Shown in pieces: positions 15,822-22,807 of a DNA stretch of 64,000 nucleotides (position 1 is its first letter; every line of letters begins with the position of its first letter). Below the pieces are notes generated by a model that saw only the letters and a program-made list of their open reading frames with translations, ran no database searches and was not told the origin of the DNA. Source of the stretch: Egibacter rhizosphaerae (GTDB taxonomy: Bacteria > Actinomycetota > Nitriliruptoria > Euzebyales > Egibacteraceae). The stretch spans positions 2,294,001 to 2,358,000 of the forward strand of contig NZ_CP036402.1 of the NCBI RefSeq assembly GCF_004322855.1, in the 5' to 3' direction. A program made the translations under genes and the position numbers.

Positions 15822-17198
15822 CTAGGCGGTCGCGGGTGGGGGCGCCGGCCAGAGGAACCCCTCGGCGTCGCGGACGGCCCATCGACCCGTCCGCAACCAG
15901 CCGTCCCGCAGTACCGCCCGAGTCTGCTCGGGCCGGCCCCAGTATCCACGCAGCAGCTGGGGGCCGGCCACCTCGAGTCGGCCCGTCGCCCCGTCCGCGG
16001 CCGGTCGCTCGTCCTCGTCGACGACGCGCGCGGCGACGTCGGGCAAAGGGAGCCCGTACGAACCCGCCCGCGCGCGACCGTACACCGGGTCGGCGATGGC
16101 GAGGCCGGCGAGCTCCGGTAGGGCGAGGCCGCCGCGCAGCCGGACCCCGCCCCGCGAGTGCGCGCGCTCGACCGCGGCGGGCGCGACCGGCCCATCGACC
16201 AGCGCGACCCGCAGGGAGGTGAGCTCGGCGCGGCCACCCAGACCCGCGTCCGCCGCGGGTGGGTCGTGGTCGCCGCGGTCGCCCGCCAGTCGCGCCACGC
16301 CGCCCACGGCGAGGGTTGCCTGCTGGTCACCGACGTCACGGTCGATGCGGGTCGCCTCGGCGGACGGGAAACCCATGCGGGCGGCGGAGAGCAGCGAGAG
16401 GCCGAGGCCCCCGGACAACCAGAACCCGCTCCATGGGTCGGCGGCCAGCAGCACCCGTTCGCGGCCGGCCTGCACGTCGGGGATCCACAGGCGGGCTTGG
16501 AAGCTCGCCACCACGGCCGCATCGTGGGTGAGCGCGACCCCCCGGTCCCACGCGCTGACCGGCACCCGGTCCGCGGTCGTTCCCGCGCCCCACGTGCCCA
16601 CCACGGCCAGCAGGTCGCCGGCGGGATCCACCGGTGCCTGGCGAGCGGCCGGTGGGCTCCGGCGGATCAGTTCCTTGAGGCCGACAGCGCCGTCACGCCG
16701 GGCCTGCCGCGGCAAGCGGCCCCGCAACGTACGGGGGAAGGCGGCGTAGGCGACCGGGCTGGTCACGAGCAGATGGACGAGGGTCGGCAGCCGCCCCTTG
16801 AGCTGCGCGACGGTGGCGTAGGCCCGATCCTCGCACACGAGGGCCCGGCACCCCGTGTCGGTCACGGCGTGCGCGATTGGTTCGGGTGAGATATCGAAGG
16901 GCAATGGCACCAGCACCGCTCCGAGGCGCGCGGCGGCGAGGGTGACGATGACCACCTGTGGGCTCGGCGAGAGGAGCGAGGCCAAGCGGTCGCCCTGCGT
17001 GATCCCCAGGTCCGCGAGCCCGGCGGCGCAGCGGTCCACCTGGTCCAGCAGCTCGCGGTACGTCAGCGTGTGGCCGCGGAACGCCACTGCCTCGTGGCTC
17101 GGGAAGTCGTGTGCGGCGTCGTCGAGCAGCCGGGTGAACGGCACCGCCGGGTACGGATAGGTGGCCGGGACACCGGTCGGTCGGGCCGAGGGGCTCAC
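15822..17198 (-). CDS. Degenerate AMP-binding (acyl-CoA synthetase-like) protein, probably inactive as an adenylase
   Basis: 458 residues from GTG 17196-17198, which overlaps the stop of the small membrane gene (GTGA). The N-terminal fold is clearly that of an acyl-CoA/fatty-acid ligase (FTRLLDDAAHDFPSHEAVAF, LTYRELLDQVDRCAAGLADL, LAAARLGAVLVPLPFDISP). Key adenylation motifs are altered. The ATP loop, normally TSGTTGxPKG, reads GTWGAGTTADRVPVSAWDRG at about residues 201-220; no YGxTE motif is found; TGD near the end reads TGR (TGRWAVRDAEGFLW). The protein then stops, lacking the roughly 100-residue C-terminal lid with the catalytic Lys. Ligand binding without catalysis is the likeliest role. 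It forms a coupled unit with the sortase. Confidence 0.8.
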   Translation of the reverse strand: MSPSARPTGVPATYPYPAVPFTRLLDDAAHDFPSHEAVAFRGHTLTYRELLDQVDRCAAGLADLGITQGDRLASLLSPSPQVVIVTLAAARLGAVLVPLPFDISPEPIAHAVTDTGCRALVCEDRAYATVAQLKGRLPTLVHLLVTSPVAYAAFPRTLRGRLPRQARRDGAVGLKELIRRSPPAARQAPVDPAGDLLAVVGTWGAGTTADRVPVSAWDRGVALTHDAAVVASFQARLWIPDVQAGRERVLLAADPWSGFWLSGGLGLSLLSAARMGFPSAEATRIDRDVGDQQATLAVGGVARLAGDRGDHDPPAADAGLGGRAELTSLRVALVDGPVAPAAVERAHSRGGVRLRGGLALPELAGLAIADPVYGRARAGSYGLPLPDVAARVVDEDERPAADGATGRLEVAGPQLLRGYWGRPEQTRAVLRDGWLRTGRWAVRDAEGFLWPAPPPATA

Positions 17199-17350
17199 CA
17201 GCGGTACAGCGCCCCGCCGACGCCGGCGAGCCCGAGGACGGGGTCGTCGATCAAGGTGCGATCGACCCACGGGAACACGACGGTGAACAACACCCAGACC
17301 GCCACCGACACGACGAGCAGTCCGACGAGCACCCGCACGATCCGGCTCAC
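17195..17350 (-). CDS. 51-residue single-helix membrane protein between sortase and AMP-binding gene
   Basis: Starts at GTG 17348-17350 inside the sortase stop (GTGA) and ends with TGA inside the next GTG start. Both junctions are four-base overlaps, which strongly supports translation. The peptide begins with a basic residue pair, then one membrane helix (VLVGLLVVSVAVWVLFTVVF), then a short outer or inner tail with WVDRTLIDDPVLGLAGVGG. No family is recognised. The strict overlap with a sortase and a degenerate AMP-binding protein suggests the three products act together or must be made in equal amounts. Confidence 0.75.
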   Translation of the reverse strand: MSRIVRVLVGLLVVSVAVWVLFTVVFPWVDRTLIDDPVLGLAGVGGALYRW

Positions 17351-18141
17351 GGGACCAGCTCACCGAAGGTCACGAGGCGTTCACGGTCGGAGTACACCGG
17401 GTGGCAGGTCGTCAACGTGATGGTGCCCGCGCCGAGGCCGACCGGGTCGTCGTCGAGCACCCACGTCTCGGTGGGGAGCACGATCCGTGATTCGCTGAAC
17501 TCGTACTCATGGCGCTCTCCGTCGAGGTCCCACACGTGAATGCGGTCGCCCTCCCGCAGTTCGTCGAGGCGGCGGAAGGGCGCGCTGTAGGTCACACGGT
17601 GACCGGCGACGGCGAAGTTGCTGTCGTCGCCGGGGTCGGCGGTGCTGGGATAGTGCCCCGGCCCGTTGCGGAGGTCGGCGACGGTGACGTCACCGAGGAC
17701 CGCGACCGGTTCGTCGAGGACCGGCGGCTCGTCGCTGCCGGGTCGCTCGAACGCGATGACCGCGACGGCGCTGGCGCCACCGGCGACGTCGGGCGCCTCG
17801 ACCTCCCCACCTGCCTCAGCGACGGTCGGCGGGTCGCGGTCGCCAGCCTCCTCGGCGCTGTCCCCGTCGGTCGTGGCATCGTCCCCGCCGCTGTCGCCGG
17901 TACCCGAGGACCCCTCTGGATCGAGGGCGCCGACGCCGGCTTCCCACTGCTCCAACAGATCGGTCTGGGCCCGGTCGGTCTCGAGACCGGTGAACCACAG
18001 GGCGTACACGACGTAGAGCAGGATCACCGCCCCGGCGATCGTGAGGGTCCACCCGATGCCCCGCAACGCGAGCAAGGGCCATGACCTCCTGTGGCGCGGA
18101 GCCGGCACCGAGCGGGCCTCGGGGGCCGCGGTCGCGGTCAT
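17347..18141 (-). CDS. srtE: Class E sortase
   Basis: 264 residues from the ATG at 18139-18141; an open frame continues upstream but is Arg/Ser-rich. A basic N-terminus and one membrane helix (residues 28-50) precede an Asp/Gly/Ser-rich linker and a sortase domain. The catalytic His is in FAVAGHRVTYS, the Cys in TLTTCHPVYS (about residue 246), and an Arg follows in SDRERLV; TLTTCHP is typical of class E. These enzymes attach proteins bearing a LAXTG-type signal to the wall of high-GC Gram-positives, so its substrates lie elsewhere in the genome. It shares overlapping ends with the small membrane gene downstream. Confidence 0.93.
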   Translation of the reverse strand: MTATAAPEARSVPAPRHRRSWPLLALRGIGWTLTIAGAVILLYVVYALWFTGLETDRAQTDLLEQWEAGVGALDPEGSSGTGDSGGDDATTDGDSAEEAGDRDPPTVAEAGGEVEAPDVAGGASAVAVIAFERPGSDEPPVLDEPVAVLGDVTVADLRNGPGHYPSTADPGDDSNFAVAGHRVTYSAPFRRLDELREGDRIHVWDLDGERHEYEFSESRIVLPTETWVLDDDPVGLGAGTITLTTCHPVYSDRERLVTFGELVP

Positions 18142-18320
18142 CGTCGTGCTCCGTACGCTGGGCCATCCAGACCCGTTGCCATCACCGCTCCTGTCTGTGG
18201 CATGGCTGCCTGCTGATCCGCGACCGCGGCGACGGTAGCCACCGGCGCCGCTGGGTAGTCTCCATTGTGCCCCAGGCCGGGTCGCCGTGATCCGACACGC
18301 CGCCGTACGAGGGGGTCGCC

Positions 18321-18545
18321 GTGCCGAAATCACGCTCCCGCCGCACACGCTCGCAACCACCGCCACGACGCAAGCCCCCGCGCAGCCCGAAGTGGGTGCC
18401 GCGCCTGGGGCTCGGCCTCATCTTCGGGGGCGTCGCGCTGATCGTCGTCAGCTTCGTGTTCGAGCTGCCGGGCGGAGGCATCGACCTGCTGCTGGGGTTC
18501 GCCCTCATGGCCGGTGGGCTGATCGCGCTGAGCTACTACCGCTGA
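18321..18545 (+). CDS. crgA: CrgA, cell-division inhibitor/divisome membrane protein
   Basis: 74 residues from GTG 18321-18323, behind a GAGGGGG site. A highly basic N-terminus (MPKSRSRRTRSQPPPRRKPP) precedes two membrane helices (GLGLIFGGVALIVVSFVF and GIDLLLGFALMAGGLIAL) ending in SYYR, the layout of the CrgA family, although family members are usually a little longer. CrgA binds FtsZ, FtsI and FtsQ in actinobacteria and times septum formation. It is divergent from the sortase gene, as in related genomes. Confidence 0.92.
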   Translation: MPKSRSRRTRSQPPPRRKPPRSPKWVPRLGLGLIFGGVALIVVSFVFELPGGGIDLLLGFALMAGGLIALSYYR

Positions 18546-18905
18546 CACGCCTCCCCTGACCGGCGACCTCCGACCGGCCGCCGCTGGCCGGCGACGGTCC
18601 CGTCGGGACATCCGCGGGACACGGCCGGGGGTCCCGCCTCCGACGGGTTTTCCCCAAGGCTTTCCACAACTGTGGATGCGGACGGGCAATCATTACACGG
18701 GCGTCGTCCAGGCCCCAGGAGTTCGCGTGACAACGTTGGGGTTTCCCACAACGAAGCCCACAACTGGGGACGAGTGCGGCGGTCACCAAGCCCTGTCACG
18801 GCGCTGAATCACACGACGGGAGCTTCGTCCCCAAGATCGTCCACACCTGGGGACAAGGATCACATCGTACGGCTTCAGGGTCCAGATCAACGGTCAGAGT
18901 TCCGA
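18546..18905. other. Intergenic region with repeated DnaA-box-like motifs
   Basis: About 360 bp without a gene. It holds several ACA-containing motifs related to DnaA boxes: TTTCCACAA at 18661-18669, TTCCCACAA at 18743-18751, GCCCACAAC at 18757-18765 and CGTCCACAC at 18839-18847. A longer pattern TCCCCAAG-N4-TCCACA-N-CTG occurs twice (18651-18672 and 18828-18849). Small inverted repeats such as CCACAACTGTGG accompany them. The origin candidates near 30.6 and 32.5 kb carry similar motifs. Possible roles are a secondary DnaA-binding locus or a protein-binding array. Confidence 0.5.
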
Positions 18906-19250
18906 TCACGCCGAGGGATCCGAGGCATCTCGAGGTATTTCGCGATGTTCGGTCATGCGCTCCCCACAGTGTCGCGGGGGGCTCTGCGATCCGCGCACGA
19001 GGAGCAGCACCTCGGCCCCGCACGGCTGGCAGGAGTACACGGTTCTCTCCATCGCCTGGTCCACCGGCTGGGGATCCTCGTCGACCGGGACGGTGGCACC
19101 CAGCTGCCCGAACGTGGCGAACCCCACCCGCAGGATCGCCAACCCGAGCAGCGGTCCGAGCACGTAGGCCGCCGGAACGTCCGTCGCGAGCGCCACCACC
19201 GCCGCCAACGCGACGACGCCCCACAGAACGACCCTGCCCCGGACGGCCAT
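18906..19250 (-). CDS. Small membrane protein with zinc-ribbon-like Cys motif
   Basis: 114 residues from ATG 19248-19250, four bases after the thiolase stop codon. Two hydrophobic helices (VVLWGVVALAAVVALATDVP and AAYVLGPLLGLAILRVGF) are followed by a soluble tail with CQPCGAEVLLLVRG and HCGERM, a spacing that could bind one zinc ion through three Cys and a His. The product is presumably a membrane-bound zinc-ribbon protein of unknown role. Its closeness to the thiolase gene implies co-transcription, but no functional link is evident. Confidence 0.7.
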   Translation of the reverse strand: MAVRGRVVLWGVVALAAVVALATDVPAAYVLGPLLGLAILRVGFATFGQLGATVPVDEDPQPVDQAMERTVYSCQPCGAEVLLLVRGSQSPPRHCGERMTEHREIPRDASDPSA

Positions 19251-19254
19251 GGGC

Positions 19255-20445
19255 TCAGCCGAGCCGTTCGATGATCGTGGCGTTGGCCATGCCCCCGCCC
19301 TCGCACATCGTCTGGAGTCCGTAGCGACCCCCGCCCTGCTCGAGACCATGGCAGAGGGTCGTGAGCAGCCGCGCGCCACTCGCGCCCAATGGATGTCCCA
19401 GCGCGATGGCGCCACCCCGCGGGTTGACGCGCCCGGGATCGACGTCCAACTCGCGCTGCCACGCCAGCACGACGCTGGCGAACGCCTCGTTCACCTCGAT
19501 CTGCTCCATCTCGTCGATGTCCAGGCCGCTGCGCTCCAGGACCCGGCGGGTCGAGGGGATCGGCCCGGACAACATGGTGACCGGGTCGACACCCGCGAGC
19601 GCGAACGTGTGGAAGCGCCAGCGCGGCACGAACCCGAGTCGCTCCGCGGTCTCGCGCTCCATGATCAGCGCCGCCGCGGCGCCGTCGGAGATCTGGCTCG
19701 CGTTCCCGGCGGTCACGATCCACGGGAGGCCGGGGTGCGCAGCCGCGACCCGCTCCTCGTAGAAGGCGGGCTCGAGCTCGGCCAGGGCCTCGAGCGAGGT
19801 CTCGCGACGGATCCCCTCGTCTGCCCTGACCTCGCGGACCTGGCCATCCGCACCGGTGACCTTGACCGGCAGGATCTCGTCGTCGAAGTGTCCGCCGTCG
19901 GCGGCGGCCGCGGCCAGCTGGTGCGAGCGCAGCGCGTACTCATCGGCCTCCTCGCGCGTGACACCCCAACGTTGCGCCACGATCTCGGCGCTGATGCCCT
20001 GGTGGACGAGGCCGCCGTCATAGCGGGCACTCATCTGCTCGCCGTACGGGTTCGCGCCCGCGACGTTGCTCATCATCGGCACGCGGGTCATCGACTCCAC
20101 GCCGCAGGCGATCGTGATGTCGTACACGCCGGCGAGCACGCCCTGAGCAGCGAAGTGCGCGGCCTGCTGGGACGAGCCACACTGCCGATCGACCGTGGTC
20201 GCCGGCACCGACTCCGGCAGACCCGCGCCGAGCCACCCGTGACGGGTCACGTTGAGCGACTGCTCGCCCGCCTGGCCGACGCAGCCGCCGATGACGTCAT
20301 CGACGCGCTCGGGCTCCAAGCCGGTCCGCTCGACCAGCTGCCCGAGGACCTGCGCGAGCAGGTCGGCGGGGTGCTCGCTCACGAGGGCGCCCTTGCGCCG
20401 ACCGGTGGGAACGCGCAGGGCCTCGACGATGACCGCATCCCGCAT
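19255..20445 (-). CDS. Acetyl-CoA acetyltransferase (thiolase)
   Basis: 396 residues from ATG 20443-20445 behind GGAGAAGGAGG. It has the full set of thiolase motifs: the acyl-accepting Cys in VDRQCGSSQQAA, the NEAFASVVLAW motif, the His in GGAIALGHPLGASGAR, and the second catalytic Cys in TMCEGGGMANA. Thiolases either condense two acetyl-CoA molecules or cleave 3-ketoacyl-CoA in beta-oxidation. Sequence alone does not separate the two, although the N-terminus (DAVIVEALRVPTGRRKGAL) resembles fatty-acid-degradation types. The soluble enzyme is followed directly by the small zinc-ribbon membrane gene. Confidence 0.94.
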   Translation of the reverse strand: MRDAVIVEALRVPTGRRKGALVSEHPADLLAQVLGQLVERTGLEPERVDDVIGGCVGQAGEQSLNVTRHGWLGAGLPESVPATTVDRQCGSSQQAAHFAAQGVLAGVYDITIACGVESMTRVPMMSNVAGANPYGEQMSARYDGGLVHQGISAEIVAQRWGVTREEADEYALRSHQLAAAAADGGHFDDEILPVKVTGADGQVREVRADEGIRRETSLEALAELEPAFYEERVAAAHPGLPWIVTAGNASQISDGAAAALIMERETAERLGFVPRWRFHTFALAGVDPVTMLSGPIPSTRRVLERSGLDIDEMEQIEVNEAFASVVLAWQRELDVDPGRVNPRGGAIALGHPLGASGARLLTTLCHGLEQGGGRYGLQTMCEGGGMANATIIERLG

Positions 20446-20683
20446 GGTGGCCTCCTTCTCCGCGCTCGGCGGGCTCGCCAAGGGACGGGGGGTCACCAGG
20501 GTACGTGGCGCGGCCGATCAACGGGAACCCACCCCGGGGGAACCCGCCGCTCATGGGGTCAGCCTCGGTCCGCCCCGTCGGTGGCTCACCCGTCGCGGTC
20601 CCGCCGATCCGCGACTCGGAGCCGGCTCGGCCCGTACCGAGGGTGTCACGCGCACGGGCCGGCCGGAGGCTCCAACCCGGGCG

Positions 20684-21568
20684 CTACCCGCCGGCGACTG
20701 CGGGACCCGGCCGCGGTTGGGGCGCGGGCGGTGTCGCCACGCCGCGCGCGGCACCGAACGCCAGCATCTCGAACCGCACGACCGCTGCGGCGCTGAGCAC
20801 GAGCACGCCGAGCGCCGCCCACAGCGGAAGTGCCGACGCTTGTCCCGGCATGACCAGCGAGGCCACTCCGAGGTAGGCAGCAGCCATCGCTCCCAGCCAC
20901 AACGGCAACCGCCCCCCGGGCAGCCTGGCCGCGCCGAGTGCGACACCGAACGCCGCCAGCAGCCCCGTCAGGGCCATCAATGTCCAGTGAGCCAACTGGG
21001 TGTGCGGGTCGGTGGCGCTCAGCTGCAGCCAGATCACCGACTGTTGGACCGCATAGAGCACCGCCAAGAGCACCCCAGCGCTGCCGATTCCGCCCAGGAT
21101 CGGATCGAGTCGCCCCATTGGCCGGAACGCCCCTCGCAGTCCCGGAACCAGTGCGAGCAGCGCGATCGTGAGGACGCCCGCGACGACCAACGGCCCGGGC
21201 CCGGCGTCCGCGAGGATCACCGGGCTGGCCAGCACCCTCAGCACCCCGGCGGCGACCACCGCGGCCACGAAGACGGCCACCGCCGGGCGGGGAGCCGGAC
21301 GGTAGAGCAACGCCAGGAGCGGCACGTACAACATGACGACCCACACTCCGTTGAACAGCCCGTGCAGCTGATGGATCGCCTCCGGACCCTCCACCGTCCA
21401 CGCTGTGACCAACATTGGACCCTGGAACAGCGCCGGTGGAACGTGCGCCAGCCCCAGCGCGACGATCACGACCACCAACGCGACCGCTCGTGCCACCGCG
21501 CCTTTCGACGCGGGTCGATCGCCCAGCCAACCGCCAAACCGCGTTCCCGCGGTCGGTTCGTTCATCAC
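20684..21568 (-). CDS. Polytopic membrane protein of unknown function
   Basis: 294 residues with about eight predicted helices, for example AVALVVVIVALGLAHVPPAL, GVWVVMLYVPLLALLY, VAVFVAAVVAAGVLRVLA and LPLWAALGVLVLSAAAVVRF. Conserved-looking polar loops include EAIHQLHGLFNGVW, with two His that could ligate haem or metal. Two adjacent ATG codons (21566-21568 and 21563-21565) are possible starts behind GAGAGGA. No family is recognised with confidence. It stands alone between the thiolase and the tRNA-Ala gene. Confidence 0.7.
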   Translation of the reverse strand: MMNEPTAGTRFGGWLGDRPASKGAVARAVALVVVIVALGLAHVPPALFQGPMLVTAWTVEGPEAIHQLHGLFNGVWVVMLYVPLLALLYRPAPRPAVAVFVAAVVAAGVLRVLASPVILADAGPGPLVVAGVLTIALLALVPGLRGAFRPMGRLDPILGGIGSAGVLLAVLYAVQQSVIWLQLSATDPHTQLAHWTLMALTGLLAAFGVALGAARLPGGRLPLWLGAMAAAYLGVASLVMPGQASALPLWAALGVLVLSAAAVVRFEMLAFGAARGVATPPAPQPRPGPAVAGG

Positions 21569-21865
21569 GTGTTCCTCTCACGACGCGGCGCGAGGACATC
21601 GCCTCCGCTCCGAGGACCTCGGCCCAATGGCCGAACCGGTCCGGGGCCGCGGAGCCAGCGAATGCCGCCGTCCTCCGCGTCGGAGCCTGCCCCGCCCAGA
21701 CTCGGGCCCCGAGAATTCCATGTACTGCGCGGCACTGAGCCGTGTCAAGGCCTTTGGGCCAGGGTCCCGGCCCGCGGACCCGATGACGGCCACCGCAGCG
21801 CGGAGAACGCCCGATGTGGGGGCTCGGCAGCGCTCGACACCCCGCGCGATCGAGGACGGAGATGG

Positions 21866-21941
21866 TGGTGGAGCCGACCGGATTCGAACCGGCGACCTCC
21901 TGCATGCAAGGCAGGTGCTCTCCCAGCTGAGCTACGGCCCC
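21866..21941 (-). tRNA. tRNA-Ala (anticodon TGC)
   Basis: On the minus strand: acceptor stem GGGGCCG pairing with CGGCTCC (one G-T), D-arm TAGCTCAGCTGGGAGAGC, anticodon loop with TGC, T-arm GGTTCGAATCC, discriminator A and an encoded CCA. Length 76 bases. It lies downstream of gyrA together with tRNA-Ile, a conserved actinobacterial arrangement. Confidence 0.96.
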
Positions 21942-21987
21942 CTGGCGGTGGAGTGACGCGTGGCGGCGCGCGACGCGCGCCGACCGC

Positions 21988-22110
21988 TCACGCGCTGGGA
22001 GGTCCCGTGGGCTCCTCCCAAATGGCTTCGCTCAACTCGCGTTCGCGCTGCTTCTTCAGTGCGAACGCCACACCGGCCGCGGTGGCAGCAAGGATCAGGA
22101 GCTTGCGCAA
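21988..22110 (-). CDS. DLW-39 family short protein
   Basis: 40 residues starting at TTG 22108-22110, five bases after a perfect GGAGG. The peptide MRKLLILAATAAGVAFALKK is a short membrane-like helix ending in basic residues, followed by QRERELSEAIWEE. The motif with an acidic/Leu stretch and a Trp in the tail is the hallmark of the DLW-39 family, whose genes lie beside gyrA and tRNA-Ala/Ile in many actinobacteria. The function is unknown in the family. It is too short for most gene finders, and TTG starts are easily missed. Confidence 0.8.
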   Translation of the reverse strand: MRKLLILAATAAGVAFALKKQRERELSEAIWEEPTGPPSA

Positions 22111-22187
22111 TGGAACCTCCACCGTCGGAGCGGGCCGTGACACCCGGCCGACATACCGGCGTAGCGGCGGGTCGAGCGGCCGGAGCG

Positions 22188-22261
<74 letters not shown>

Positions 22262-22352
22262 CAATCATGTCGACAGTCTAGTCGGCGACCGCGCGATGCG
22301 CACTGCGCGGACGTCCGCCGAGGGCGGGACAGCCGGTCGCGATGCAGGCCGC

Positions 22353-22790
22353 CTACCGGTCGTCGGTGAGGGTGAGCTTGAGCCCGCCCAGGAGATCGGC
22401 AACGAGGTTGTAGAGCAGCGCCGCGAAGACGTTGATGCCGCTCCAGAGGACGACGTTGAGCAGTCCGACGAGGAACACCCCGCTGGCCAGCGCACCCCCG
22501 TCGATCTCGAAGGGCAGCCCGACCTCTGCGGCGAGCCCCAGGACGGTGTCGATGACGCCCATGCGGACCAGCACTGCCCAGAAGGCGATTAGCCCCAGCA
22601 TCACCACGAGCAGGAAGGCGAAGTAGAACACCAGCGAGAGCTTGAGCACGCTCCAGGGATGCACCTTACGGACCTGCAGGACCCGGCGGCCGCTGCGCGC
22701 CGGCTGACGCGTCTGCGGGCGGGCCGGTGGCACGGGCTGTTGCGGCGCGGTCGGTTGGGTCGCCGACCCGGGGTTCTGCGCGGTCATCAC
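22353..22790 (-). CDS. DUF3566 transmembrane protein
   Basis: 145 residues; it starts at one of two adjacent ATG codons (22788-22790 or 22785-22787). A Pro/Gln/Ala-rich cytoplasmic N-terminus is followed by RRVLQVRKVHPWSVLKLSLV, the usual entry motif of DUF3566, then two membrane helices (FYFAFLLVVMLGLIAFWAVL and ALASGVFLVGLLNVVLWSG). The family lies directly downstream of gyrA across actinobacteria, here 17 bp after its stop, and is thought to act in envelope or division processes, but no activity has been fixed. Co-transcription with gyrBA is likely. Confidence 0.9.
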   Translation of the reverse strand: MMTAQNPGSATQPTAPQQPVPPARPQTRQPARSGRRVLQVRKVHPWSVLKLSLVFYFAFLLVVMLGLIAFWAVLVRMGVIDTVLGLAAEVGLPFEIDGGALASGVFLVGLLNVVLWSGINVFAALLYNLVADLLGGLKLTLTDDR

Positions 22791-22807
22791 GACACCTCGG
22801 CGGGAAC

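Noticed and set aside
21569-21865. Spacer upstream of the polytopic membrane gene
   Set aside because: Searched for small genes and RNA; the open frames are Arg/Pro-rich and nothing convincing was found.
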